From contig VUYT01000034.1 of the NCBI GenBank assembly GCA_008802785.1, positions 62,001-126,000 on the forward strand: a DNA stretch of 64,000 nt, given 5' to 3'. Under the pieces are notes generated by a model that was given only the letters and a program-made list of their open reading frames with translations, did no database searches and had not been told where the DNA came from. Shown piece by piece: positions 44,614-56,958 of the stretch. A program made the position numbers and the translations under genes. Source of the stretch: Symmetrospora coprosmae. Lineage: Eukaryota; Basidiomycota; Cystobasidiomycetes; Symmetrosporaceae. Within the stretch, counting starts at the first letter, position 1. Every line of letters begins with the position of its first letter.

Positions 44614-47600
44614 CTACTTGCGCTTCTTCGCGGGTCGCACGATGAAATCGTCCTCGTCGCTATCGTCAACGGGTGCGTCCGAGGACGACTCGAGGTCCAC
44701 AACTTTGGACGCGGTCTTTCGCTTTGCTGGAGGGATGGGCTTAGCGAACTCCTCCTCCTCGTCGTCGTCGTCCGTGTCCTCTTTGATGGCCTTGGCTTTC
44801 CCCTCCGCAGCGGGTGCCATGTCTGCATCACTCTCATCCTCGTCGAGGACAGCGCGGCGTCGTGTGCTCGCTTTGATCTGCACCTCGCTGACATCACTAT
44901 CACTCGCAGCGCTGCTCTGCTCCACCGAGTCGTCGTCGTGGAGCGTCATCTCGGCCTCGCTCTCAAAATCAGAGTCGTACTTGTATGCCTTTCGCTTCGG
45001 CTTCGCCGCTGGTGAGGCCGTCTTGGCCTTCGTTGTGGTTGCTGCCTTTGCTTTGCCCTTGGCAGCGGCGGGTGCAGCAGACTTGGAGGCAGCCTTCTTG
45101 ACTGCTGGTGGAGAGCTGGCAATGTCGGCACCTGCAGCCAGCTTGAGAGCTTCCTGCTTGGCGAAAGCCTCCTGAATGGAGTTGCCCTTCTTCTCGACAG
45201 CCTTACCCTTGCCTTTACCCGCCTTTGACGCGTTGGCAGCCGACTTCTCCTTGGGCGCATTCGCCTCCGCATCGAGGACAGCCAGCCATTCCTTCTCAAA
45301 TTCGGCCAGATCCTCCATCCACATGACCTTTGGCGTCATGGCAAGGACGGTATTAAGCTCCTCCTGCTTCGTATCACGCGCGGCGAGCAGCTTGCGGGCC
45401 TGCCAATTCGAGTGCGACGGAGCACAAAGGTATCAGCTCCAGATTGTTGGCTACTGCCAATGTTGTCTAACGCACCTTCGCAGCAGTTAAGCTGGAGATA
45501 GACATCTCGAGCAGGTAGTCGTAGTCGCTGTTCGCTCCCGAATCTTCGTTGATCTCGTCCAGATCAGCCGGGTTGATGCCGGACGCGTCTGGGTCGGAGG
45601 CAACGATCGTGCGCGCCTTCTTGGGGAACGGCTTGAAGTCGAGCTTGCGAAGGTCGTGCACAATGTCCTCGTGCTCCCGCTTCATGATCTTGAGCTGCCC
45701 AGCGATGAACATGGTAATAAACCTAGCCTGGTTCGACAGCCTGTCGTATTCATAGGTGAGCTCGGCGACAAGGTGGTTCTGCGTGGTGTAAGCAAGCAAG
45801 GTACAGTGTCAGTCAAGCTTGGTAACAACTGGACGACCCGCTACCCACTTTCCGCTTCATGTAGTATGTCAGACGCAGATCGTAGAAGTCGTCGATGATC
45901 TCCTCGGGCGACGTGTACTTCTTGATCTTGCCGTGCTGGTCGAAGCAGACCATGTTGGTCGTGGCGACGGACGAGGTGAGCTTGAGCGCCTTCTCGAGCC
46001 CTTCCTTCTTGATGGCTGTCTTGCCCTCGGATGTCAGAGTCACGATGAGGTGGACGGACGTGTCGGTCGATTGCGAAACGAATTCCTGTGACCCAGATGT
46101 GCCCATGTGTCAGCATCGTCTGCTCCAATCAGGTTTCTCCAGGATCGAGGCTCACCTTCACGAGAGCAGGCTGCTTCTCCGTGGTCTGACTCCAGGCCAG
46201 GAGCTGCTCGACGTACGCATTCGTCCACGATCGTATGGGCAGCTCGAAGATCTCGACAGTCTCGGCGTCGGTCTGTGCGGCAATGCCGTGACTCGTGTAC
46301 CTGCCGACACCATTGGCCTCGATCTCTCCCTTGAACCCGCGGAACCAGGGGTGCATGGGCTCCATCGGTTCGCCCTTCATCCGGCGGCGCAAGTTGGCAA
46401 TGATGTCGAGCGGGTTGTAGTTGGGAACTGCGGAGCTCCACCCGGTGCCGATACCATCGGAGCCGTTGACGAGAACCATGGGCAGAATCGGCATGTACCT
46501 GCAAGGAAGAGCGATCTCAGCACGTCGTCCTAGCGGGCATCAAGCGGGAACACTCACCAGGTCGGCTCGATGTTCTGTCCGTCGTCATTCAGGTAGGTGA
46601 GAATAGCGTCGTCCTCCTTGTGGAAGAGCAGTCTCGTCAAGGGTGCGATGCTCGTGAAGATGTACCTCGCAGACGCATGATCCTTGCCTCCTTGGAGTCG
46701 AGTGCCGAACTGACCGTTAGGCGACAACACGTTGACGTTGTTGTTGCCGACAAAGTGCTGCGCCAGGCCAACAATGGTACCGGCGAGGGAAGCCTCGCCG
46801 TGATGGTACGCGGCAGCCTCGGAGATGTATCCGACGAGCTGTGCCACCTTGATCTCTCCCTTCAGCTTCCGCTTGAAGCAACCAAAGATGACCTTGCGCT
46901 GCCCGGGCTTGAAGCCATCAACGACGGAAGGGATGGATCGCATATTGTCGGCCATGGAAAAGAGAATGAGCTCTTTGTTGATGAAGTCCTTGATCGGGAT
47001 CTCTTTGATGTTGTGGTCAAGGAAGGTGCCGGGCTAGATAGCAGGACGGGAGCGCCTTAGCACGCACACGTCATCCCTCGAAGGCACAGACTGCCACCCA
47101 CGACAAAACCTCGCAGCCACTCCTTTCGCTCATCTGCCTTCTTCTTGTTGAATGCCATGTCAACCAATGCTCGGTCCTCCTTTCCGCACGCTCCAAACTT
47201 GAGCATGTGCTTCTTGAGGTCGGAGAAGTACGTCTTGGCCTCTGCTGCGGTCGAGGTACCCAGACCCTGGAGAGCAGCGAAGGTTGCGTCAGGCTAGCTG
47301 CCACAACGGCATGGCATCGGCCGGGCTCACCTTGTAGTACTTGATGTGCCAGCCTCGACCGTCGTCGCTGGTCTGCTTCCAGCCCTCGTACTCGGGGATC
47401 GTAAAGAACGCCATCGACTTCTTGCCCTTGGTGACCTTGACGATAGGCGTGATGAACTCGACAAGGAAGCCCGGGATCTGGAGAAGGCCGGGGAAGAAGT
47501 GGTCGAGGAAGTTGATGATGAGACCCTTGATGTGGGAGCCATCGTGGTCCTGTGCGCGCGAATAACGCAAGGCGGTGTCAGGGAGCCGCGCCCATCTGGA

Positions 47601-50145
47601 CTGTGCTGCCGTTTGCACTCACCTGATCCGTCATAACCATGAGTCGCCCGTACCGGAGGCTGTCGACTGAGGTATAGGCCTTGCCATGCTGCAGACCCAA
47701 GATCTGCTTGAGATGCGTGATCTCCTGGTTCTCCGTCAAGGTCTTCCCTGCTGCATCACGGACGTTGAGCAGCTTTCCTCGCAGCGGGAATACGCCGTAA
47801 GTGTCTCGGCCAACAACAGCCAGCCCAGACACAGCGAAGGTCTTGGCGGAGAGACCTTCTGTGAGGATGAGGGTGCAGTTCTTGGCGTTCTTCGTGCCAG
47901 CGTGGTTGGCGTCGTCAAGGGCAGCGATACCGAGCATGCGGGACCGCTTGGTACCGTCCGATTTCTTCATGAGCTGATCCTGCTTGTACTGCGCAAAGCT
48001 GAGGACGCTGTCGATGACGCCAGAGTTGATAACTGCAACGACCAAGTACATGTCAGCTCTCGAGACTGGGTACGCTCATTCCGCTAACCTCGGGCACCCA
48101 CCCTTCTTCAGGAAAGCATCTCCGATGGTGCACTTGCTTCCAAACTTCTTTGCCTGCAGTGTCATGTTCTCCTTCGTCTGCGAGTCGAATGCCGGGTTCT
48201 CGACCAAGCAGTTCACGAAGACCCAGAGGTGGTTCTTCACAGTGAACGGCTTGATGGTGGTGACCTGCTTCTTTGCCTTCTTGCTGATGCTCTCAATGAT
48301 GCCGTCGACGAGCTGCTTTGTGATGTACTCGACATGCGTGCCGCCCTTGGTCGTGGCGATCGAGTTGACGAACGAGACCTGCTGGAACTGTCCCTCCGAG
48401 GGCGCAAAGGCGACCTCCCACCGGTCTCCGAATTTCTCATACACGATGGGCACTTTCGGAGTGCCGTCTGCTGCGACGGTCCCTCCGGGCGATGCACCAA
48501 CCAGGGGAGCAGGCTGCTCTGACCCGGCCCGCGACGCACTGCCTGCGCGTCCTCGAGCCGCAGCCCCCTTGCCCGCCTTCTTGCCAGACGCAATCTCGTT
48601 GACGGCGTTGGTGTACATCTCGACATAGGCCTTGAAGTTCTTGATCTTGATCTTTTCGCCGTTGAGCTCGACCTTGACGCCGGCCACGCATCCGGCGAGA
48701 TCGTATACGCGCTTCTTGAGCAGCGATTCGGTATCGTCGTCAAGGCCGTCTGGCATGCCGAACCGCTCAAAGTCGGGCTTGAAGGTGATTTTGGTCCACT
48801 CCTCCCCTTTCTTGTTGTCGGTGATCTTTGGCGTGCCCTTGACGCTCATGTTGTCCTTGAAGACCTGCTTGTATTTTTTGCCGTTGGTCTTATCGGCCGT
48901 CTCGACGGTGAACTCTGTCGAGTAGATGTTGGCCAGCTTGGCTCCGTATCCGTTCCTCCCTCCCGTGACCTTTTTCTCGTTGTCGTCGTAGTTGGAAGAG
49001 GTAAGGAGGTTCCCAAAGATGAGCTCAGGGATGTAGATCTTCTCCTTGGCGTGGACCTCGACTGGAATACCGCGTCCGTTGTTGTAGCACGAGATGAGGC
49101 CAGCCTCGCGGTCAATGACGACTTTAATGGTATCCATCGAGTCGTCATTCCGCTGGGGTTGGTGGAAGGGGCCAGGCATCAGTTCGCTCGCGCACACTCG
49201 TGTATCCCAAGTAAGCGGACCCACCTTGTTGTCGGCGGCGTTGACGAGAATCTCGTCAAAGATCTTGTAGAGACCGGGTACGAATGTGACGTTCCGGAAG
49301 ACCATTCCCTTTGTGGCATTGTCGTAGACCCACATGCTCTGAGTCTGAGCCTCGATCGAGCCAATGTAGGTATCGGGTCGCTTCAGGACGTGCTCGACTT
49401 GGGTGACCTGCGGTTTCGCGAGCCCCTGGCATCAGCGACTGACGGTCAAGTGCAGAGTGCTGTACGTGTAGGAATCGCACCTTCTGGTACATCTCGCTCG
49501 CATCTTTCGTCGATGTGGTAGTGGCTTTCTTTGCGGCGGCTGGAGCTTTCTTGCTCGGAGCTGCCTTCGAGGAGGGTCCTGCGGCGTCAGAGTCCTCTCC
49601 GGCCCCTTCGCTATCCAACTCCATCCCGTCGTCATTGTTGTTCTCCCTGTCGCTGTCATTGTCCGACTCCACCACAGCGGCCTTCTTCGTCTTTGGCTTA
49701 GCAGCACCACCACCAGGAGCGGGCTTCTTTGCCTTTGGCGCCGCCGCCTTCTTTGGCTTGCCCGCCGCTGCTGCCGCTTTTGCCTCTGCTGCGATTGCGG
49801 TCGAGCTCTTTGCCTTGCTGGCAGCTGCTGCTGCTCCCTTTGCCTTTGCTGGTGCTTTCGCAGCTGGCGCCTGTCCGTCCTCGCCGTCGAAGTAAACACG
49901 GCCCCACGCCACCGAGAGAGCGAGACGCGTCCAGGGAGAGGAAGAGCACGTAGGAAGAGCAACAGCAGCAGCAGCAGCAGAGACAGCATCAGCAGAGCGG
50001 CACATCATATCACAGAGGGATGAGAGATGAAGCATGCACCCACCTGGGCAGCCTTGCCCTTTGCCGGCTTGGGCGACGCCTCAAAGTCGCTCCCGCTGTC
50101 CGAGAGAACGACAAAGTCCTCCATCGACTCGTCGTACGAGCTCAT
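44614..50145 (-). CDS. TOP2: DNA topoisomerase II
   Basis: A long multi-exon gene encoding roughly 1,600 residues. The short first exon (MSSYDESMEDFVVLSDSGSD) is followed by a Lys/Ala-rich N-terminal extension. Then come the GHKL ATPase parts (KIFDEILVNAADNK, the GGRNGYGAKLANIYS loop), the TOPRIM segment with LILTEGLSAKTFAVSG and MTDQDHDGSHIKG, the AYHHGEASL and LQGGKDHASARYIFT catalytic-tyrosine region, and a charged C-terminal tail with nuclear-signal-like KKRK ends. It passes one duplex through another to untangle and condense chromosomes. The TOPRIM motif normally reads EGDSA; here it is EGLSA. The first intron (about 170 bp) has a long pyrimidine and CTG-repeat tract before its acceptor. 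All exons are joined by ordinary short introns. Confidence 0.95.
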
Positions 50146-50768
50146 GGTTGGCGTGGATGCACTCTGCTATGCTATGCTGTGCTGTACTGTGTGCTGTGCT
50201 ATGAGCTGGCCGGGCGTTGCTGCTCCGAACGCGTCAGAGAGAGAGAGAGCTCCCAGTTGGTCGGAGCAAGGCTGCGGGATGGCCATGGGATGGAAGCAAC
50301 AAACAATAAGGCATGCTGACCGACGCAAAGGCAGGCAAGGCAATGACATGCTCGCTATGCGGCAAGAACACGCCCAACAGAAAGGAAAGACGTCCGAGGT
50401 CTTGCCTGGCACCCTTCTATTGCAGCAGAAAGTCTCGGGGGTGCCATCGGTCAAGACCGGATGGATCCTATGTATCATACAGCGCGGCCGAGGTAGATTG
50501 CAGACAAACGCATGCCTGCCTTGAGCAGCTGGCACTATGCCCAGTGGGAAGCCCGGCCGCCAATCTGAAGTATGCTCGTTGTCGGGGCGCAATCGTACTG
50601 CCGAGATTCGTGCCAAACCCGAATGTCCATGCTGTTGAAACCGATGCAGAAAGCCGAAGTGACGTGTTGTTGTGGTCGTGGTCGTAGTCGAGTGTCGTAG
50701 AGTACTGCTTGACGTTCTATGCGAGCGTGATTGAGCAAATCGGAGTTGAAGCGCGCCACGGACCTCCC
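50146..50768. promoter_or_regulatory. TOP2 upstream region
   Basis: Space between the TOP2 start and the end of the HD-domain gene, both minus strand. Immediately upstream of TOP2 is a run of TGCTATGC/TGTGCTG-like short repeats and a GA tract (50236-50247). A long frame across this region on the minus strand is an extension in the wrong frame of the HD gene and is not supported. Confidence 0.4.
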
Positions 50769-52214
50769 TCATGCCCGCGTAATCCTCCAGCACTTCTCCC
50801 CTTCCTTCCGCGCCAGATAGCTGCGCCGGTGCTCGGCATACTCTGCACTCAGCTCGGTGAGCCTCCTCGTCTCTCTCGCAGCTGCATCGACCAGGACATC
50901 CGGGTCGAGCGTCCTGATCTTGTCTGTCCACTGCATGTCCTGGCCCTCGACGTAGTCCTCCGGCGCAAGCTGCTTCACCTGCACCCCCTTGTGCACCTTT
51001 GCAGCGAGCGCCCGGATGTCCGCAGATGCCGAATGCGTCATGCGCCGCCAGAAGTCGTCGTCGCCTCCCGCCAACCACAGGTCCGCCTTCTTCATCAGGC
51101 CAAGCGTGTGCGCTTCGCGGATGGTGTCGGCCGCCCACGTGTACAGCACGCCGTGGACCTCGTTGCTCCATGCATACGCGTCGCTCTGGATGTACGCCTC
51201 CGAGAGGCGCTTGGCGCAGTCCACGCTCGCAAAGCAGAAGGTGCCGTCCCTGCTCACGCGCAGGTCGCGCTGGATGACGGTGGCTTCTTCAGGTGAAAGG
51301 AAGCCAAAGCTGACAGAGTCGCGGATCCCGTAATCGAGGCGGTCGGCGCAGACGGCGGGCGCGTCGAGCTCGAGCAGGGGGTAGTTGGACTCTTCGAGCA
51401 CTTCTTCGGGGTCAAGCCCGTGGCGTGAGAGGATGTCGGGGATTGTGGTCGTGTCGCTGAACGGGCATGGTAGTATTCAGTCTCAGTTGTCATTGTTGTC
51501 AGTAAGCAGTAGTAATCAAAGTGGCTCACAGATACTCCATCTTGTCGTCCTCGTGGACGACGTAGCCAAACACCTCGTCGACGACATGACTGAGTGCGGT
51601 GTGTCTGGCAAAACCGACGAGCATACAGTCAGTCGGGCATCATGCAAATGTCACCATCGCTGACATCGCCGACTCACGCAATGTCGTGCAGGAGAGCCGC
51701 TGCCTGGGCTTCTACGCTCCCTCCCGCTGATCGCACAAGGAGCATGGCTCCAACGGAGTGAGCATAACGCGTCACTGGCGGACTCGGCGTGAGACCAATG
51801 AGGGCAGTGATGCCATGCTGCAGAGTCCTGCGCAGCCGGTCCACTGGTTCGGAGAGGAGCAGGTCGATGAGGACGGGCTGGATGGCGTGGACGACAAGGC
51901 GGCAGGGGCCAGAGCAGGGACCAGTCAGCGTTAGCCGTCTGCATGTGCGACCCTGTATATGAGATGAGGCCCACCTCTGTGATGGTGAATGGGCCGTAGA
52001 ACTCGTCCCGGATGTGCAAAGCCTTTGGCAGCCGGTGCTGCTGGACGCCACCGACGGGCGAACTGACCAACGCGGGCGACACTGAATGCTGCGTCGAGGT
52101 TGATGCTGCTGCAGCGTCAATGGCAAGGGAGCCCACTGCAGTTGGAGCTGTGCCATTGCTGACGCCGTTGCTGCTAGCGCTGCCACTGGTGGACGCTGCC
52201 GCACTCGCCGCCAT
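50769..52214 (-). CDS. HD-domain metal-dependent phosphohydrolase
   Basis: Four exons (52214-51975, 51877-51678, 51604-51530, 51456-50769) give 400 residues. After a low-complexity Ser/Ala N-terminus, residues from about 65 carry a short helix pair (LHIRDEFYGPFTITEPVLIDLL), then TRYAHSVGAMLLVRSAGGSV and the HD motif LLHDIAHTALSH, followed by HEDDKMEYL and LDYGIRDSV. This is the fold of HD hydrolases such as dNTPases and related nucleotide or phosphate-ester hydrolases; the exact substrate is not evident. Metal ligands H...HD...D are all present. An in-frame ATG at 52259 is a possible earlier start. Confidence 0.82.
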
Positions 52215-52634
52215 GGTCGAAGAGGGGGCTTGGTGATGAGCACAGGCGACGGCGAGCATGGAGGCTGCAATTTGCTGTGCTGCTCTGATGTAAGATGGAT
52301 ATCAGAGCTGATACGCTGACGAGACTGCAAATATGTGAGAGAATGAGTGTGGTTGTTGCAGGAGGAGACCCGTACCTGGCCCGGCTGGCTGGCTGGGAGG
52401 ATCCTACGTAGAGACCTCGCGGGGTCGATCACACATCTACTCTCTCCCTCCAACCCCATCAGAAGGACAGAGTGACATCGAAAATGCTCAATGTACGGTA
52501 GCATGGCAGCAGATATATGCGCACACGGCGACCATCTCATGAAGATCCGATAACACTGGCTCAGACAGTTTCAGACTTACAGCCTCGCCCAGCTGTACGA
52601 AGAGAATTGGCCGCCTGACGTCCGCCTTGCCTCG
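52215..52634. promoter_or_regulatory. HD-domain gene upstream region
   Basis: Between two minus-strand genes; no additional gene or repeat was recognised. Confidence 0.4.
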
Positions 52635-53807
52635 TCACACATCCTGCCGTCCTTGCTTCCTTGAAAGATTGGCTTCACGACGCTGGTCGTTCTCCTCCCG
52701 CTTGCGCTGCTTCTCCTCGGCCGCTCTCTGCTGCTGAGCTTTTCGGACTTGAGTCGCCTCGTCGACGGCCCCAGGCGCGGAGGTCCCGCTTGCTCCGCCG
52801 CTGCGAGGGTCGTTCGAGTCTAGGATGATGGTGACGGGGCCCTGCAGAATCGGAACAGCGGTTAGCCCGGCGAGTCTGCCTTTCGTTGATCGCAGGGGTG
52901 CCAACCTCGTTTGTCAGGGCCACGTTCATCCTGCATGCATTGTATAAATAGCCTGTCAGTCTGCGGCACCCTGATGATTTGCAGGCAGTCCTGCCCGCTT
53001 GACGTACATGGCGCCGAATTCACCGTCTCGTATCCGGTCTGGAACGTAGGTCTGGCGCATCTTGTCCAGGAACTTCTGGTAGAACGCGATCGCATGCTCT
53101 GACTTGAGCGCATTGTGAAAGTCGGGCGAGCGCATTGTGAAAGTCGGGCTTGCTTCCTTTGCGCGTCGTTGCGTAGAGAGTGAATTGCGAGACTGCATGA
53201 TATAGACGTTTCGCAACACGGGCCTTTCAGACCAGGACCCGGCAGGTCGAGGCGAAACGGAGAGCGTCCGCACCGCATAGCACCTCGCCTTGAATGTCCG
53301 TCACAGACCTGTCCCATTGTCTGCTGAGCGCTTCGTCCTGAGCGGCAGATGGGAAGACCCGGAGGCTATCGTCTTGCATCAGCCACTGCCCGCAGGGAAC
53401 CTGTTGTCCCCCTGTCGAAAGGCTGTATCCAACCTCAGGATCTTCTTGACGATGTAGTCCATGTCGGCGGCAGTGTCATCTGTGAAGCAGTATGGGCGTC
53501 GATGCAGATCGTCAGGTCCAGCGCGGTGTTGATGGGTCTCTGTCTCGTCAATCTGGTCGGGCTCACGGCTGGCGATGCCGATGAGGCACATCAGTCCGCG
53601 CCCAATGGACGAAACCTCTCTACCATCAACCGTGACTGTCAGAGGAGAACGCCAAACGAGTGAAACTCGTCAGTCTCGAGCGGTCTTGACTCTTATCGAG
53701 CATCGAGACTACCTGATGCCGAGAGGACTAAACCGATGCAAGGCGTCAGCACGCGCAAGATTGCCGCAGAATGCCAGTCGAGTACCTCTCTGTACGACCG
53801 CTCTCAT
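52635..53807 (-). CDS. DTD1: D-aminoacyl-tRNA deacylase, frame broken by a 22-bp duplication
   Basis: Seven exons can be drawn with good splice sites (53807-53786, 53727-53713, 53635-53434, 53365-53274, 53192-53008, 52930-52907, 52842-52635). The protein starts MRAVVQRVLSASVTVDG and carries both signature motifs, VSQFTLYA and the GPVTIILD loop, plus KGSKPDFHNAL. It removes D-amino acids (and glycine) wrongly attached to tRNA. In exon 5 the 22-bp unit at 53106-53127 is repeated exactly at 53128-53149, shifting the frame just after PDFHNAL; with one unit the exons total 726 nt, an exact 242 codons. No GT-AG pair can remove it. Everything else is intact, so this is either a recent lesion, a polymorphism or an assembly error. 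A Lys/Arg/Glu-rich tail extends the usual C-terminus. Confidence 0.85.
53106..53149. repeat. 22-bp direct tandem duplication inside the tRNA deacylase gene
   Basis: Two identical, adjacent copies of a 22-bp unit beginning GAGCGCATTGTG. Because 22 is not a multiple of three, the coding frame is shifted. The identity of the copies indicates a recent origin. Confidence 0.95.
53713..53727 (-). other. 15-nt microexon in the tRNA deacylase gene
   Basis: The 15-nt exon encodes the VLSAS of the universally conserved MRAV-QRV--ASVTV start of the family and lies between a TTTAG acceptor and a GTAGTC donor. It keeps phase 1 on both sides. Confidence 0.75.
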
Positions 53808-53986
53808 GCTGATCCAGGCAACTCGCGTAATATCCTTGTGGAGCGAAGCTGAAGAGTTGCGCAACAATCAACAGCAAGGCGAATCAAGCCAGGATACTCT
53901 GCTTCGGCGGTAGCGATTGCACCTCGTCAAGAGGGATCTGCTATGATGAGCTTCTGGGCTACATGATTTGATTGCGGACTAATTCG

Positions 53987-55457
53987 TTAGCCTAGGAACG
54001 CCCAGACCGCGTCATTCGACCGTCGCTGTGCCGGCACAGCTGCCCGCGCCTGGTCCTGCATGGCCTGCATGAGGACAATGTCGATACTGCGCCGCCTGCC
54101 GAGCTGCCTAAGCTGGTCCTGCCTGGGCTCAAACAACTCTTCGAACTTGCTCGTGGGACCCGCTGATGCCGCCCAGCTCACAGGGTCGGCTTCCGCGATA
54201 GGACTGACGAGTTCTTCCTCCTTCATCCGCCTCAGCAGGCTCGCCGTGCTCTTTGACTTGGTCATCCGCCTGACCCACTTGCTCGCCCGCTTTGCTGCAC
54301 TCTCGAACGTCTCCGCCGAGCTGGCTGCATTCCTGCTGCGGTCTGCTTCCTCGGCCGCTGCCCAGATGTCCAAGAGGGTCGCTCGAGTGTCTGAAGCGCT
54401 CGAGGCCCCGCTCTCCGACACGGACGAGCAGGACGGGGCGGAGGTTGACGCCGGCGAAGGCAGCTTGTCCATTGGCTGAAGCATCACCTCCCATTCGACT
54501 GATGTCGGCGTTGAGATTTCGACGCTGGCGGCGAGGGAGCGTATTGAGGCACGCTTCTCCAGCTCTGGCCTTCTGCTTTCCGGCGAGGCGTTCATCGAGG
54601 CTGCCTTGAGATCCAGGCGACTCCTGGATCCCCGCAACTTGATGACCTGGCCGCTTTTCGACACAGTTCCGGAGGCAATGGGCCGCTTGCGCGCCATCAC
54701 GGATGAAGCGCCTGCCGAGGTTGCCGCCGTCGATAGGGAGGTGGACGAGAAGGCTGACACGAGCGAGTGAGACCGCGCCATGCTGATGGCGTCGACTTCG
54801 TCATCCGAGAAGGAGGACTGTGTCCGGAGCGAGACGCTCGACAAGGCCGAAGAGACGGATCCGAGGCTCATCATGATGGGAGCTTCGACCGGCGAAGGCT
54901 CCTTGATGGCGGCTAGTCTCTCCTCGGGCTTTCTAGCGATGCTGGCATCTGTGCATAGCGTGAGCCATTGTCAGAGCGAGCGCTGGGGATTCGGATTCCG
55001 AAGCCTGCTCACCTATCGCGGGGACGAGCCAGGCCCATTCCCGGACAGTCGCCAGCGCGTCTTCGACTGGCCCCTTCGTGCCTTGAGGGGAGAGGAGGTG
55101 CAGACAGGTGTGTGCTGCTAGCTGAAGAGGCGACAGGCCATCTGCGGCGTCGGCCGGTGTGCCCAGGTATGACGAGCCAGCGGGGCTTGCCTCCTCATCC
55201 TGGGAGAACGAGTGCTCGCTCTCAGAATCGCCAATCTCCGAGCAGTCAGGCGACCAGTATGACTGAAAGACTTCCTCCTTCTGTGGTGTAACCCTGCGCG
55301 ACTGCGAGGGAAGCGGGTAGAAACAGTCCCCTTCGAAATCGAAGGTGGTCTGGTTGGGCGCAACAATGGTCTTGGAGCTGAAGGTGCGGCCAGCGCTTGT
55401 GAATGAAGAAGGCAGGCCGAGGCCGAGTCCGAGTCCATGGGCGTACGAGTTGGCCAT
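53987..55457 (-). CDS. Ser-rich protein of unknown function
   Basis: Two exons, with an intron of about 65 bp near 54950-55013, give roughly 468 residues. The protein is rich in serine, alanine and charged residues, with a LGLGLGL run near the N-terminus, the helix SPLQLAAHTCLHLLSPQ (resembling an ankyrin-like helix), and a basic stretch AAKRASKWVRRMTKSKSTASLLRR in the C-terminal half. No catalytic motif, signal peptide or membrane segment is visible. Possibly a regulatory or signalling protein, but I do not recognise a family. The frame is long and its codon use matches its neighbours, which supports coding status. Confidence 0.7.
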
Positions 55458-55963
55458 TGTGGTGGTGATTTTGAGGAGCTTTGGGAAGACCGATAATGAA
55501 GCAGAAGCAAGAGGCGAACGAGCAGGAATCTAGGGAATAGAAGGGAGAATATTGGCGACGTCCAGCGTCGATGGTCAGCCTGCTACTGATGGATATTGCA
55601 GAGAATTGCTCAAACAGACAGGAAGGCGAGGAGATGGCGGAGATGGCGGAAATGGCAGGAGCGGCAAGCCCAGGGTGGCGGGACAGCGACCGCAGCCTCG
55701 GGCCAGATCACGTGACTCTTTCCTGGATGAGGAGAATCGGCGTGAAAGAGGTGGGATGTCTGCAGACGCGTTGTAGCAGGTCTGAAGACGTGTACTGCTA
55801 CATATTGTGCCGTGCGATGTGAGTGCGCGTGCGCGTGCTCCGTGCCGGTCTGGCTGGTACTTTTTCAGAGTCCTCTGCGGCCCTTGCAGTGTCACCGCGG
55901 CTTGGCGCTCGTACTCGAGGAGCAAGGCCAGCTTGAAGGCTATCCAACCTGTTCATTCATACG
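55458..55963. promoter_or_regulatory. Divergent upstream region
   Basis: Shared by the Ser-rich gene and the methyltransferase gene. Contains an E-box-like GATCACGTGAC near 55706 and a short GAGATGGCG repeat near 55630-55650. No further gene was seen. Confidence 0.4.
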
Positions 55964-56695
55964 ATGGTCGATGCCCTAGGAGCATCAAAAGCACTCTCTC
56001 TCATCTATGCAACGTGGCTGTCGTACCGAGTCTGGCGTCCGCCGGCGGGACTCGCGAGCGAGGAAGGGAGCCACAGTCCGCGTCGCCCGACGCAGGCCAG
56101 AGACACGACAGTCGACGTGCTCTCCCAATTCAACGAGAGCCGTCTGTCCTCTGCCACCTTTCGCGTCCTCTTTGCCGTAGGGATGTGCATCATGGTGGCT
56201 ACGGACGTCGGGATCGTAGCCTGGAAGGGAACCGGCTTCTTCCACGAGCGATGGAGACTCCGCGACATGGTGGCCCTGCTGGCGATGGCAGCCGGTGTCA
56301 AGTTGCGGGAGGATGCCTATGCTGCGTTGGGAGAGTTCTTCACCTTCAAGTGAGTCCCGCTCTCTGGTGCGTACGGATCTTGCATAAGCGACGCGACTCT
56401 GACGCCCATCTGCAGGGTTTCCACGGTGAAAGGGCACCGTTTGGTCGACACTGGCCCGTACAGGCTCCTGCTTCACCCAGGCTACAGCGGACTCATCCTC
56501 CAACGCATGGCGCTCACCTACTTCCTCGGGCTGAAGAACGACCTCGTCCTCTACCTCCTCTACACCCTCTTGGGCGTCCCAGGGATGACCCTGCGCATCA
56601 TGCACGAGGAGCAGGAGCTGCGGTCACACTTTGGCGCAGACAAGTTCGACCGCTTCAAGAGTGAGAGGTACCGCTTGATACCGTACGTGTTTTGA
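55964..56695 (+). CDS. ICMT-family membrane methyltransferase
   Basis: Two exons (55964-56349, 56416-56695) give 221 residues with about four hydrophobic segments. The C-terminal half has the isoprenylcysteine carboxyl methyltransferase pattern: VKGHRLVDTGPYRLLLHPGY, then EEQELRSHFGADKFDRF and the final SERYRLIPYVF. Proteins of this superfamily use S-adenosylmethionine to methylate C-terminal prenylcysteines or phospholipid-like substrates in endoplasmic reticulum membranes. The N-terminal half is more variable, so it may be an ICMT-like paralogue rather than Ste14 itself. The tandem Ser-rich gene lies divergently upstream. Confidence 0.8.
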
Positions 56696-56958
56696 GAGTG
56701 GCGTCCTTCTCGGCGAACGGATGCGGCAAAAGAGGGCAGCCGGCCCCGGACCTTACAAGCATACAGATATCTTTCATTAGCAAGTGTGAAAGAATAACGA
56801 CTTAACCACGCGTTGTAGCTCTTTGCGACCATATAGGCATCCCTCAGCAAGTTTTGTGAGGCATCTTTGCGCCTGGCCCCGCGGCCGCATCATGTGCACG
56901 GGACCGGCTCTTCTGTCTCGCGCCGATACCATCGCTCTGAGCGGAAAGCGATTCCATC

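Noticed and set aside
50167-51171. 334-codon minus-strand frame upstream of TOP2
   Set aside because: It overlaps the HD-domain gene in another frame and reads as compositionally biased Arg/Ala sequence. The HD-domain frame has clear motifs.
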